Positions 25,293 through 34,405 of a stretch of DNA of 64,000 nucleotides are shown piece by piece. This stretch comes from DATFFO01 sp963772815 (GTDB lineage Bacteria; Actinomycetota; Acidimicrobiia; Spongiisociales; ZC4RG35). Positions within the stretch are counted from its first letter, which is position 1. Every line of letters starts with the position of its first letter. The stretch covers positions 47,442-111,441 of the forward strand of contig CAVYYV010000001.1 of assembly GCA_963772815.1 (NCBI GenBank), read 5' to 3'. Both the position numbers and the translations under genes were made by a program. The notes below the pieces were generated by a model. It was not told the DNA's origin. It saw only the letters and a list, made by a program, of their open reading frames with translations, and did not search any database.

Positions 25293-25453
25293 TTGACCAC
25301 GTCTAGGCCCAGAGCCTGCAATGCGGCCCAGATGACGACCAGTGCCCCGATCGCCAGAGCCGCGTTGCCCATAAGCTCGGCCGTGTTCAGGCCTCGCTCG
25401 TCCCGGTTGAGGGTCGCAACGAAGCCGACCAGTCGGACCATCAGATTCTGCAT
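25262..25453 (-). CDS. flp: Flp/Fap-type pilin
   Basis: A 63-residue major pilin candidate. The leader NRDERG is followed by LNTAELMGNAALAIGALVV, with glutamate at +5 of the mature chain, exactly the class IVb prepilin pattern. Processing needs a prepilin peptidase, which is not encoded in this window. It lies 17 bases after tadC. The small size matches Flp pilins. Confidence 0.85.
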   Translation of the reverse strand: MQNLMVRLVGFVATLNRDERGLNTAELMGNAALAIGALVVIWAALQALGLDVVNWIRGQLLGG

Positions 25454-25469
25454 CTTGCTGTTCTCCTTT

Positions 25470-26390
25470 CTATCGCCAGCCGGTCAGCAGATATGGCAGC
25501 GGAGCCGCCACGAACAACAACAAGGTGGGGGCGAGAAGAGCGATGGTCGGGACGAGCATGGCGGCCCGCCGTTTGGTCGCGGACCTTTTCATCGCTTCCC
25601 GTCGGGTCTCGCGCACATCCTCTGCAAGGGCCAATAGACCCTCGGCTAGGTCGACACCCCGTTGGTCGGCGACGGCCAGGAGCCGGTAGGTCCTGGCACA
25701 AGCCGGTTCCGGACTCATGTCTGCCACGTGCTTGAACGCCTCCCCGAGGCTCATGCCCGCCCTGTGAAGACGAAGGGCCTCCCCAAGCTCTCTGACGACC
25801 TCGCCTCGCCCCCGCCTCACCACTTCGCCGACGGCCTGGACCACGCCCCCACCAGCACGGATCCGCAACGCCAGCACCTGGTCCACGGTGTAGATCTCGA
25901 TCCGCATCAGGGTCATGCGACGATCAATGGCCCGTTCGACTGCACCCCGGGTGCGCCCGTACCCGGCCACGGCCCCGACGACGACCAGTGCCACGAGAGC
26001 CTGAGTCGACAGGCCGAGGACCACCCCTACAGCACCCGCCGCGCCCATGGACAAGGCCAGCGTGCGCAGCTGGCGGATCCGGTAGGCGCTCACCCGCTCT
26101 TCGTCACCGAGTTCGGGAAACAGCCCGGCTTGTCGCAGCCGAAGCCCAAGAGTCGACTCAGCAGAGGGATCGACTCTGCGAACAACGGCACTTGCCACTC
26201 GGCTCAGCATCGGTCCGAAGACTCGAATCGGCACCGGCTGACTCGGCGCCGCGGCTGACGAGCCAGAAGGGAAGAGATAGGGCCTGACCCTCTTCCCCAG
26301 GCGAGGCGTCGGTGGAAGGAGCCACCACATCACCCCCGCTGCCGCCACACCGGACAGCAGTGCGGCTGCCACCTGGAGCGGGCTCATCAC
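25470..26390 (-). CDS. tadC: TadC-like type II secretion F-domain protein
   Basis: A 306-residue inner-membrane protein with a T2SF domain. Hydrophobic helices lie at ~10-25, 115-145 and at the C-terminus (AMLVPTIALLAPTLLLFVAAP); the cytoplasmic part has ALRIRAGGGVVQAVGEV and GMSLGEAF. It should form the pilus platform with TadB. The GTG start overlaps the tadB stop; an ATG follows one codon later. Confidence 0.85.
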   Translation of the reverse strand: MMSPLQVAAALLSGVAAAGVMWWLLPPTPRLGKRVRPYLFPSGSSAAAPSQPVPIRVFGPMLSRVASAVVRRVDPSAESTLGLRLRQAGLFPELGDEERVSAYRIRQLRTLALSMGAAGAVGVVLGLSTQALVALVVVGAVAGYGRTRGAVERAIDRRMTLMRIEIYTVDQVLALRIRAGGGVVQAVGEVVRRGRGEVVRELGEALRLHRAGMSLGEAFKHVADMSPEPACARTYRLLAVADQRGVDLAEGLLALAEDVRETRREAMKRSATKRRAAMLVPTIALLAPTLLLFVAAPLPYLLTGWR

Positions 26391-27247
26391 GGCCCTCCGA
26401 GGATGCGCGGCTCGTCTGGTTGCTTGCCGAGGCGGCTCACGATCAGTGACCCACTCAGAGACAGAATCCCGCCCAGCAGGATCACAACAAGGCCGAGCCG
26501 GGTTCCGTAGAAGTCCCGGAACGGACCAGGGCGGGCCGTCATGGCCACGAGCACCAGCCAGGGCAACACGAACACCGCCCCGGCGTTGATCTTGTGCTCG
26601 AGAGCGGCACTGTCGATCTCCTCTGAAACCCAGATATCCCGTGCGGTCGCCTCCGCCAGATCACGCAGTATCTCGGGAACGATCGAGCCGCCTCGACGGT
26701 GGGCAACGATGAGGACCTCGATGACACGATCGGTGGTGGGATCGGCCAGCTCGTCGCGTATGGCTTCGAGGGCAGGCACGACCCCCAGGCTTCGCGAACG
26801 AAAGGCAAAGCTGGAGAACGCCCGACGGAGAGGGCCCGGGCCGGAATCGGCCAGGTCTTCGATTGCACGCTGGAGGGAGCGCCCAGCCGAGATCGAAGCC
26901 ACCAGGTCGCGGAGTCCGTCCGGCCAGGACTGTCGGACCGCGGCCAGCCTCTTGCGGCGCTGCGCCCCGAAGTAAAGCCGCGGAAGCATCCCGATCAGCA
27001 CAGCCGGCACGACTGCCACCACCCACCCGCTTGTGATCAGAGAGACGAGCAGAAAGGTGCTCAGCCCAGCACCGACCGAGGAGGCCCAGAATTGAAGTGG
27101 GGTGGCCGTCAGTCCCGCCTGACTCATCCAGACACCGGCCCGATCCGGCCGCTGGGCCACCAGGCCCGAACGTCGCAACATGCCCAGGCCGGCGGCGACC
27201 AGTCCGCCGGCTGCCACGGCAGACACGAACGGGGCGAACAACCTCAC
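26387..27247 (-). CDS. tadB: TadB-like type II secretion F-domain protein
   Basis: A 286-residue membrane protein, partner of TadC. The T2SF core reads LRDLVASISAGRSLQRAIEDLAD and IEVLIVAHRRGGSIVPEIL, with membrane helices before and after it. It overlaps cpaF by four bases and tadC by four bases. Platform proteins transmit ATPase motion to pilin insertion at the inner membrane. Confidence 0.85.
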   Translation of the reverse strand: MRLFAPFVSAVAAGGLVAAGLGMLRRSGLVAQRPDRAGVWMSQAGLTATPLQFWASSVGAGLSTFLLVSLITSGWVVAVVPAVLIGMLPRLYFGAQRRKRLAAVRQSWPDGLRDLVASISAGRSLQRAIEDLADSGPGPLRRAFSSFAFRSRSLGVVPALEAIRDELADPTTDRVIEVLIVAHRRGGSIVPEILRDLAEATARDIWVSEEIDSAALEHKINAGAVFVLPWLVLVAMTARPGPFRDFYGTRLGLVVILLGGILSLSGSLIVSRLGKQPDEPRILGGP

Positions 27248-28512
27248 GCCACCCCCTCGCCAGGTCGAACCAGCCCGCGCAGACCCTCAGTGGCGGGAGC
27301 CGCACGATCGATCCGATCGATCAGACTCTGGGGCGGAAGGGCTCCAGTCCATTCCAGAGGAGCCCCGATGTGCTCGCGGTGGAAGATGGGCTGGGTAGTG
27401 AAGTCGTCTCGAAGTGATGGGACGACGGCAAGTATCTCCATCACACGGCGCCGGATCGGGCCATCAGCGACCGCATCCCGATCCAAGTGGACGACGAAGT
27501 CGAGAGCGGAGGCGAACACCTTTCTGACCACTCGCTCGGTCACGTTCTCGCCGGCCATGAGCGCCGCATTGACGAGGGCGTCGAGCGCATCGGACGCCGA
27601 ATTGGCATGGACGGTGCAGGCGAACCCACACCCCGCGTTCACCGCACGCGTGAGCTCGAAAGACTCGGCTCCACGAACTTCGCCCACAACGATTCGATCC
27701 GGCCGCATGGCCAGGATCAGCTTGACGAGATCCCGCAAGCTGATTTCGCCCTTGCCGTCCAACCCGGGTGGTCGGGCTTCATAGAACGAGCCATGCACCA
27801 GGGGGACATGGAGCTCCCTCACCTCCTCACAACAGCGCACACAGTGCCCGGCCGGCACGGCGCCGATCAGCGCGGAGAGAAGCGAGGTCTTACCCGCCCC
27901 GGGAGGGCCGGACACGACGACTGAGGTGGTTGCCTGCATGCAAGCCCAGAGGAACCGGGCCGCAGCCGAGGAGAGAGCTTCTCGCTCGACCATGGTGTCG
28001 AGCGATTCCCGGCGGAGGGCATAGCGACGAATCGTGGCGGACAGGCGATCGGCTACAGGAGGGATCACGGCGGTCAGACGGGCGGAGTCGTCCAGGACCC
28101 GGGCCTGGACCATGGGTGCAGAAGCATCGAGCCGCCGGTCGGAATCGGCCAGCAGTCGGTCCAGAACCTGACGGTTCTCGCGCTCGGACGTGGGCTGATC
28201 GAGAGCCCTCAGATGGCCTGCGGAGTCGAGATAGCTGACTCGACTTCCCTCAATGAAGACTTCCTCGAGATCGGAGCGCTCCAGGAGCTCGGTGAGCGGA
28301 CCGAAGGCGGCCACGGAGCGCATGATGCGCTCCGCCATGCCAACCGGGTCCGCCAGCGCCCGGCCCTGACCGAGGTGGGCGCTCCGTTGATATTCCTCGA
28401 CGGCTCCGTTGACAAGAGTCTTGGCCGCCTGACGATCGGCGCTCACGTCGATGCCCCGCTCCTCCACCAGGCCTACGACCCGACGGCGGATTTCCTCGTA
28501 GGCGTCGTTCAT
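27244..28512 (-). CDS. cpaF: CpaF/TadA-type pilus assembly ATPase
   Basis: A 422-residue secretion ATPase. Walker A GPPGAGKTS is at 202-210, the Asp/Walker B region reads RPDRIVVGEVRGAE, and FACTVHANSA is the conserved His box. The N-terminal domain (~1-150) has the FGPLTELLERSDLEEVFI motif of CpaF. It powers the Tad/Flp pilus encoded around it. The start overlaps the CpaE-like gene by ATGA. Confidence 0.92.
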   Translation of the reverse strand: MNDAYEEIRRRVVGLVEERGIDVSADRQAAKTLVNGAVEEYQRSAHLGQGRALADPVGMAERIMRSVAAFGPLTELLERSDLEEVFIEGSRVSYLDSAGHLRALDQPTSERENRQVLDRLLADSDRRLDASAPMVQARVLDDSARLTAVIPPVADRLSATIRRYALRRESLDTMVEREALSSAAARFLWACMQATTSVVVSGPPGAGKTSLLSALIGAVPAGHCVRCCEEVRELHVPLVHGSFYEARPPGLDGKGEISLRDLVKLILAMRPDRIVVGEVRGAESFELTRAVNAGCGFACTVHANSASDALDALVNAALMAGENVTERVVRKVFASALDFVVHLDRDAVADGPIRRRVMEILAVVPSLRDDFTTQPIFHREHIGAPLEWTGALPPQSLIDRIDRAAPATEGLRGLVRPGEGVA

Positions 28513-29624
28513 CGAGGGATCTCCTGGGCCATGCGGGCCAAGGCCCGCCTGAACGGGCCGCGAGCAACCCGGGTCCCTGCCCAGGCTGCCTCGATGACTC
28601 TCTGGTCATCGGGAACAAAGTCGATTCCCGCCCCAGGAAAGAGGCGCTCCAGCTCGGAGGCCACTTCCGAGCGCTCGAACCCGGATCTGCGCACTCGATT
28701 CACGACGATGCGCACACGGGCTGTTTCATTGAGTGTGGCGGCTTCCTCCACCCAGCGCGCCAGACGAGTCACTCCCACCGGGGTTGGGAGTCCGACGGCC
28801 ACGATCACGTCTGCCGACGCCACAAGACGCCGACCGAGGCCGAACCTGCCCTCGCCGAACTCGGCCCTCTCGAGTCCCGATCCGATGTTTACGACCACAT
28901 GCCGCGAGACCCCGGCGATCTCGTCGATTACCGCCTCGACCTCGCCCGCATGGACTTGGGCCCAGTCCTCCCCCGCTGCCAGACCCGCCAGTAGAGCGAC
29001 GTTCCCCACGTGGGTGAACGCCTCCCCAATGTCACCCGATCGATGATGGACCAGGTCAATAGCCGTTCGAAGGTTGGGATGGAGGTCGACACCTCGACGC
29101 TGAGCCAGAGACGGCGCGAGATCGTCGGCGTCCACCAAGCCCGCCCCGAGAAGCTCTGCCAATTCCAGCGAGATCTCGCTGGCGCCACTGCCTCCGGGTG
29201 GGGCTCCGACCACCACAACTTCACCTCGGGCCGCTCTCGACCCCTCTGACGGAGGCTCGACCGAAACGGGAACCAGCCTTCGGGCGGCGGCCACGACCTG
29301 GAGGATCTCATCAGGGGAGGCGTCGGCCTCGACCACATCGTCGACACCGCAGTCGAGGAGTCGCCGCTTGGCGTCGGCCCCATCACCTCCGTCGAACACC
29401 CCAACCACCAGACGACCTCTGAGCCGAACCTGCTCCACGAGGCGTGGGGTCAGAAACGAGCACACGTCGTCGATCAGCAGGACGTCGTACGCCTCATCCG
29501 TCGCCTGTTCGGAGCTCATCACCACCGCCCGCACCCGGGCACCGCCGTGATCGGTGAGGAACCTATGAAGACGACCCGACCAGCCACGGGCGGAAGCGGC
29601 CATTGCCAACTCGACTTCAGCCAC
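28509..29624 (-). CDS. CpaE/TadZ/Ssd-like MinD-family protein with degenerate Walker A
   Basis: A 371-residue protein with a receiver-like N-terminus (YDVLLIDDVCSFLTPRLVEQ) and a C-terminal MinD/ParA-like domain. The P-loop PPGGSGASE (142-150) lacks the conserved lysines of GGxGKT, so ATP hydrolysis is doubtful. In mycobacteria and relatives, similar proteins (Ssd) accompany Tad loci. It probably positions the pilus machine. It overlaps cpaB by 8 bases and cpaF by 4. Confidence 0.8.
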   Translation of the reverse strand: MAEVELAMAASARGWSGRLHRFLTDHGGARVRAVVMSSEQATDEAYDVLLIDDVCSFLTPRLVEQVRLRGRLVVGVFDGGDGADAKRRLLDCGVDDVVEADASPDEILQVVAAARRLVPVSVEPPSEGSRAARGEVVVVGAPPGGSGASEISLELAELLGAGLVDADDLAPSLAQRRGVDLHPNLRTAIDLVHHRSGDIGEAFTHVGNVALLAGLAAGEDWAQVHAGEVEAVIDEIAGVSRHVVVNIGSGLERAEFGEGRFGLGRRLVASADVIVAVGLPTPVGVTRLARWVEEAATLNETARVRIVVNRVRRSGFERSEVASELERLFPGAGIDFVPDDQRVIEAAWAGTRVARGPFRRALARMAQEIPR

Positions 29625-30282
29625 TGTCGGACCCGGTCGTGACGATCACATCTATTGCCCCATCTTCAATGGCGGCAGCTACAGCGAGGGCTTCCTGGGC
29701 CCCGACCCCGATCACTATGTGCTCCCGGATCGAGCTGGTGAGAGCGCCGGTCTCCCCGGTCGACACCGAGATCACAGGTGCACCGCGGACCACATAGGCA
29801 GCTACGCCGTCCGATCCCACGTCGACGAGGTCGACCCGATCGCCTACCCGTATCGCACCACCGGCGGCGTGAGCCGGGCTCACCGGAACTGCCATCGACC
29901 GCAGACCTCGAGGGGCGGGCTCGGTCAGCAGATCCCGGCTTCCGATGAGCTCGCCCGCCTCCAGCCGTCTGCGAGCAACCCGGCCCTCCAGCCCGTCGAG
30001 TGACGTAAGCAACCCCGCCATGACCGAGGCATCCCCACGAACCCGTGCCATGCCCAAATCGGCGACCTGCACCAACTCGCCTGGTTCGATGACGCGAGCA
30101 GCCACCACGACGGAGGTGGTGTCGTCGTGGGAACGAAGCAGCGCCACGTTGGCCACGAAGGCGAGGAGAGCCGCCAGGGCCACGGCGACATGACCCAGGC
30201 TCAGCCTGGGCAAGCGCCGGGCCCTGGACGACGCCGGCTCCGGCTGCCCCTCTCTCCACCCCACGGTCACATCCACTCCCAA
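29617..30282 (-). CDS. cpaB: CpaB/RcpC-like SAF-domain protein
   Basis: A 221-residue protein with one N-terminal membrane helix (GHVAVALAALLAFVANVALL) and a SAF domain beginning VVVAARVIEPGELVQVADL. CpaB proteins guide pilus assembly outside the membrane. It is the first gene of the Tad operon, whose promoter must lie in the 29 bases to the divergent gene or within that gene. No secretin is encoded, as expected for an actinobacterium. Confidence 0.82.
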   Translation of the reverse strand: MGVDVTVGWREGQPEPASSRARRLPRLSLGHVAVALAALLAFVANVALLRSHDDTTSVVVAARVIEPGELVQVADLGMARVRGDASVMAGLLTSLDGLEGRVARRRLEAGELIGSRDLLTEPAPRGLRSMAVPVSPAHAAGGAIRVGDRVDLVDVGSDGVAAYVVRGAPVISVSTGETGALTSSIREHIVIGVGAQEALAVAAAIEDGAIDVIVTTGSDSG

Positions 30283-30311
30283 CCCGTGCTGTCGACGAAC
30301 CTACGCTGTAG

Positions 30312-30875
30312 TTGTGCGGAGTGCCGGAAACCGCGAAATTCGTGGATGAGTTCGACGACCTCGCTCGAGAACTGCGAGAGGGGGCGGGTCGCGACGTCCG
30401 GGAGGAAGCGGCCGAAGACGAGACCCTGACAGAGCTCCAGCGACACCGCAGTCGGGACCTCTCCGATGCCACCCGGGAGGCCATGCACCGGGGAGACAGG
30501 GTCACGATAAGAGTGGCGGGAACTACGTTTGGCGACCCGATCGAGTCGATAGGTGCCGACTACCTGACAATGGCAACACCCGAGTCCGTGGTAGATGTGC
30601 ACCTGCCACGTGCGGTACTCACCATCGAGCGTCGGCCACGCGGCGGAAGGACCGGGAAACCGGCGGCATGGACCTTCAAGGCACGCCTGGCCGAACACGA
30701 GCAAACCCGAAGGCCGGTCGAGCTGATCCTCGACACGGGGGACCGAGTCCGCGGTGTGATCCACGTTGTGGCGACCGACCACCTGGTGATCGCCGCCGGG
30801 GAAACAGGGGCTCGCCTGGTCCCGATCTCGTTGGTTGGGGCGGTGCTCAGTCGGCCTGGCCCCGCACCTGGTTGA
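30312..30875 (+). CDS. Conserved hypothetical protein
   Basis: A 187-residue soluble protein of unknown function, divergent from the Tad operon. The acidic, helical N-terminal third (FDDLARELREGAGRDV, REEAAEDETLTEL) precedes a beta-rich part with two similar strands-and-turns (GDRVTIRVAGTTFGDPIES and GDRVRGVIHVVATDHLVI), possibly a duplicated small barrel. The start may be TTG 30312 or GTG 30321. Its end overlaps the convergent regulator by 29 bases. Confidence 0.62.
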   Translation: MCGVPETAKFVDEFDDLARELREGAGRDVREEAAEDETLTELQRHRSRDLSDATREAMHRGDRVTIRVAGTTFGDPIESIGADYLTMATPESVVDVHLPRAVLTIERRPRGGRTGKPAAWTFKARLAEHEQTRRPVELILDTGDRVRGVIHVVATDHLVIAAGETGARLVPISLVGAVLSRPGPAPG

Positions 30876-31092
30876 CCTCTTCAGGGGCTTCCTCGCTATC
30901 CGGGACCACCGGATGAGCGCGGATGAACTCGAAGACCTCGTCCCGGAAGAACTTGAAAGTCCTGCCTCCGGGCAGCTTGTAGGCAGGGAGGCGACCCTCC
31001 CGAGCATATCTCCGGACCATCTGCACGTTCATGCCCAGCAAATCCGCAACTTGGGCCGCATCCAGAATGGGAGGGAGATCCTCATTCGCCAT
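30847..31092 (-). CDS. Excisionase/BldC-like helix-turn-helix protein
   Basis: An 81-residue MerR-type single-domain DNA-binding protein: LDAAQVADLLGMNVQMVRRY is the helix-turn-helix and REGRLPAYKLPGGRTFKF the wing. This size and pattern is shared by BldC and excisionase-like proteins, which regulate development in actinobacteria. It might control the neighbouring Tad operon, but the sequence shows no target site. Confidence 0.8.
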   Translation of the reverse strand: MANEDLPPILDAAQVADLLGMNVQMVRRYAREGRLPAYKLPGGRTFKFFRDEVFEFIRAHPVVPDSEEAPEEVNQVRGQAD

Positions 31093-31308
31093 GTGTCGTC
31101 CTCCAATGACTTACATCGCCATCGTATGGGATGGGTACGGCTACGTGAAGGGACTTGTTGCCCCTTGTCCGGCCAAAGGGCTCCCATCGACCCTTCAAGG
31201 CGTCCCTCCCTGCCCCACACGGTCCACTCAGGGCGTGACAGCAGCCCGGCCGCTACAAATTGACGACTCGGTTCCACCAGCGACGCAGGTCTCTTAGGCT
31301 TGGTACAG

Positions 31309-31812
31309 ATGAACGACAAAGCCGCCCAGCAAGCGACCCAGCAAGAAGCCCTCAAACCCGATTCGGTCGAGCCGGCAGAGGTCGAAGCCGAGGTCGAACA
31401 GGACGGAGGCGGGGAGCGACTGACCCACCCTTCCAAGCTGATCAGAATCGCGACGATGACGAGGGCCATGCTGGACGAGGTTCGCCAAGCTCCCATCGAC
31501 GAGCAGGGTCGAGCCCGTTTGGCCGAGGTGCACCGGCAGTCGGTCGACGAGCTGCGGGGCGTGCTGTCGGACGATTTGCTGGAGGAATTCGACCAGCTCA
31601 TGGTTCCCCTCAAGAAACAGGAGAGCAGCGAAGGAGAGATCCGCATCGCCCAGGCCCAGCTGATCGGCTGGCTGGAAGGACTCTTCCACGGCATCCAGGC
31701 ATCGCTTTTCTCTCAGCAGCTCGCCGCCCAGAATCAACTGGCAGAGATGCAACGCCGGGCACTTCAGCGCCCCCAGGCCGACCAGGATCAGGGACCCGGC
31801 CTCTACCTGTAG
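31309..31812 (+). CDS. bpa: Bacterial proteasome activator family protein
   Basis: A 167-residue protein matching Bpa (DUF2587), the ATP-independent ring that opens the actinobacterial 20S proteasome. The conserved core is LIRIATMTRAMLDEVRQAP and the region around ELRIAQAQLIGWLEGLFHGI, here beginning GEIRIAQAQL. It ends in GLYL, one residue different from the GQYL docking motif usual in Bpa. ATG 31309 is chosen; a TTG three codons earlier is possible. Its presence implies a proteasome elsewhere in the genome. Confidence 0.88.
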   Translation: MNDKAAQQATQQEALKPDSVEPAEVEAEVEQDGGGERLTHPSKLIRIATMTRAMLDEVRQAPIDEQGRARLAEVHRQSVDELRGVLSDDLLEEFDQLMVPLKKQESSEGEIRIAQAQLIGWLEGLFHGIQASLFSQQLAAQNQLAEMQRRALQRPQADQDQGPGLYL

Positions 31813-31831
31813 AGCCCTCCGCGGCGATCGC

Positions 31832-32578
31832 CTAACCGGTTGGGCTGACCGGGCCGAAGACGGGATCGGGCCAGTTCAGGCTCACCGTGCCCGGTTCGCC
31901 CCAAATCGCCACCGCCCCCACCGCACGTGGCGTAACCATTCCCCCGACAACCTGCCACTCCCGGAGATCCAGCCCGTCGGGCACCGAGACCAGCCGAAGC
32001 TCGGTGTCGACCATGTCCAGCTCGAAAGCGTCGGCGCCACCGGAGAGCCCCCGGCCCCAAGCCTTCAGCAGGGCCTCCTTGGCGGTCCACAGCCCAAGGA
32101 ACCGATGCCAACGATCGCGCGGCGACAGGGACTCCACCGACGCCGCCTCGGCCGGCGTGAAGAAGCTCCTCATCAGCGTTTCGAAGTCGGTCCGACGATC
32201 CAGTTGCTCGAGATCCACGCCCACCTTCATTCCGCGGCCGGCGGCGCACAGGCCGATATCTCCGGAATGGCTGACATTGAACGAGATGCCGGCCGAGGGA
32301 GAGGCCAGTTCGGGACGCCCCTGCTCCCCGTAGGAAAAGACGAGCCGGGCGGGGTCGACCGCGAGCCATGCACCCAGGACCCGCCGCAGCGCCAGGCGGC
32401 CACACACGAAGCGACGCCGGTCCTCCGCCCGGAGCAGCCTCCCCGCTCGCTCGAGCTCGTCATCGGAGAGCCGCTGGGGCATATCGGCAGGTTCGACGTC
32501 CAGTCTGACCGTCCACAGCCGAACCTCCCCCAATCCGGGCGCTGCGGGCAGATGGGAGCCGGCGACGTGACCGCTCAT
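31832..32578 (-). CDS. 4'-phosphopantetheinyl transferase, Sfp type
   Basis: A 248-residue enzyme that loads the phosphopantetheine arm of CoA onto carrier proteins. Motifs FNVSHSGD, VGVDLEQLDRR (magnesium-binding acidic pair) and WTAKEALLKAWGRGL are all present. The size is that of the two-lobed Sfp class, which serves secondary-metabolite synthases as well as lipid synthesis. ATG 32578 is preferred to 32647, which adds a low-complexity stretch. No PKS or NRPS is in the window. It is convergent with bpa. Confidence 0.9.
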   Translation of the reverse strand: MSGHVAGSHLPAAPGLGEVRLWTVRLDVEPADMPQRLSDDELERAGRLLRAEDRRRFVCGRLALRRVLGAWLAVDPARLVFSYGEQGRPELASPSAGISFNVSHSGDIGLCAAGRGMKVGVDLEQLDRRTDFETLMRSFFTPAEAASVESLSPRDRWHRFLGLWTAKEALLKAWGRGLSGGADAFELDMVDTELRLVSVPDGLDLREWQVVGGMVTPRAVGAVAIWGEPGTVSLNWPDPVFGPVSPTG

Positions 32579-32785
32579 ATGGGCGTCGCTGGCCCATCCG
32601 ACATGACCTGGATGGTGTGAGAGAGGTTTGCTGCCACCCGGGGACACTAGGCGGGTGGGACGGCGGGCTCATTCGTCATGTCCATGGTGCGATTATCCTG
32701 ATCGCCGTGGGCGGCGCAGTGGGATGCGGGGAGGGATCTACCCGGCCCTTTGGTGCCGATCAAATGACCCAGCCGAAGGCAACCG

Positions 32786-34405
32786 GTGCCGATCGACACC
32801 AGCCAAATCAGTGACATCCTGCTTCCATGCCTGACGGCCGCCTGTGTGGCCGTCTTGTTCGTGTGGGTCGTGCGCCGCTGGCCGGACTGGCGCCGTGGCC
32901 ACCCCGGATCGCTGCGATATGCCCTGCGCCAGACGGCAGCCACCTCTCTACCGAGGCTGGACTGGCGCTCCGACTACGGCGGCGACGGCCTGAGGAGAAC
33001 GTTGCTGGTCACCGCCACGGTTGGACTCGTGGCGACGGGCGCGGTGGTGGTGGGTGGGGTGATCGGCGCCGTCGGCGTGGCCGTGGCTGCGGTGGCGCTC
33101 ACCCAGCTTCGCTTCCCCGAGAGGATCTTCCTCTTCCTGCTCGCCTCCTGGGCCATGCTGGCGCCTTACTTGATCCTGGCCGTGCCCGGCCCTCTACCCG
33201 ACCTCAATTACGAGCGGGTCTCGGTGGCGTTGCTGGTGGTCATGTCCGTGGTGATCCTGGTCGGGTCCCGTCGTGCGATGCCCGGCCTGGGATGGTGGGT
33301 CTCCGCCTACCTCATACTCCAGATCGGGACCTACCTGTTCTGGTCCCTGGGCGATCCCCTCGTGCCGCCAGAGCTCTCCATCCTGATGAACTCGACCCTG
33401 CTGCCCGTCGGTGTCTATTGGCTCACGAAGGTGTACGGCATCTCGGCACGCGATCGGGTGCGCGTCATGGTGGCGACCCTGATCGGGATCGTGCTGGTGT
33501 TCCTGACCGGCATCTACGAGCGTCTGATCAACGCCGTCGCATCACCGTTCCCGGTGACCCTGGGAACCGCTTCGGGTCTCCGCTACCTCGATGTGCCTCA
33601 CGGGCGGGCCGGCGGAATAGTCGGAAACCCGGCCATCTATGGGGCGCTGATGGGGGTCGGGGTGCTGCTGGTGTTCGCCCTCTGGAATAGCGCGCGCACC
33701 CGCGTCCGCCAGGGGGTGCTGCTGGCCACCGGTTTGCTCCTGAGCTATGGGCTGGTGGTCTCATACACCAGGTCCGCCTGGGTATCGGCGGCGGCCGGCT
33801 TTGCCGTCGCCGCCGTCGTCAGCCGACTGGTGCGAAAGCCTTTGCTCATCGCCGGTACCGTTGTCACGCTTGGCCTGCTGACGCTGATGGTCTTCTCCCC
33901 TGAAATCCTGTCGGGAAACGATCTTCTGCAGAACCGGGTCCTCGAGACGGGCAACGTGACGGGCCGTTCCAGCCGTGCGTCCTACTCGTGGCAGGTCTTC
34001 CTGGAGCATCCCGTGATCGGGGCTGGTCCGGGGGCACTCGACGCCCGGATCGGAGCGAAGTTCGCCGGGGAGGGGTTCGACACCTCTCACAACACCTATC
34101 TGACCATCCTCGTCGACAGTGGCGTCATCGTCGCCCTCGTCTTTGCCGGCGTTTTCAACTCGTGGGCGGTGGCGTCTGTGACACGTTTGAGGGACTCGTC
34201 CGTTGACGACCCGGACCGCCCCATCATCGCCGCTCTGGTGGGCATCATCATCATCTACCTCTTGTCGGGGATGGCGCTCGAGCTGAAGTGGTTCCCCTAC
34301 TTCACCTCCCTCATCTGGATGGCCGGCGCCATGATCGAGATGGTCGCCCTCGACAAAACCCCGGCCCCACCGACATCCGCCCGCCAACTCGAGGTGGTGC
34401 GGTGA
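32786..34405 (+). CDS. O-antigen ligase/polymerase family protein (Wzy-like)
   Basis: A 539-residue membrane protein with 10-12 helices. The region FLEHPVIGAGPGALDARIGAKF with a large external loop, flanked by GLVVSYTRSAWVSAAAGF, is the Wzy_C/O-antigen ligase signature. It would polymerise lipid-linked repeat units outside the membrane in the polysaccharide cluster that follows. It starts at GTG 32786 and overlaps the flippase gene by four bases (GTGA). Confidence 0.85.
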   Translation: MPIDTSQISDILLPCLTAACVAVLFVWVVRRWPDWRRGHPGSLRYALRQTAATSLPRLDWRSDYGGDGLRRTLLVTATVGLVATGAVVVGGVIGAVGVAVAAVALTQLRFPERIFLFLLASWAMLAPYLILAVPGPLPDLNYERVSVALLVVMSVVILVGSRRAMPGLGWWVSAYLILQIGTYLFWSLGDPLVPPELSILMNSTLLPVGVYWLTKVYGISARDRVRVMVATLIGIVLVFLTGIYERLINAVASPFPVTLGTASGLRYLDVPHGRAGGIVGNPAIYGALMGVGVLLVFALWNSARTRVRQGVLLATGLLLSYGLVVSYTRSAWVSAAAGFAVAAVVSRLVRKPLLIAGTVVTLGLLTLMVFSPEILSGNDLLQNRVLETGNVTGRSSRASYSWQVFLEHPVIGAGPGALDARIGAKFAGEGFDTSHNTYLTILVDSGVIVALVFAGVFNSWAVASVTRLRDSSVDDPDRPIIAALVGIIIIYLLSGMALELKWFPYFTSLIWMAGAMIEMVALDKTPAPPTSARQLEVVR

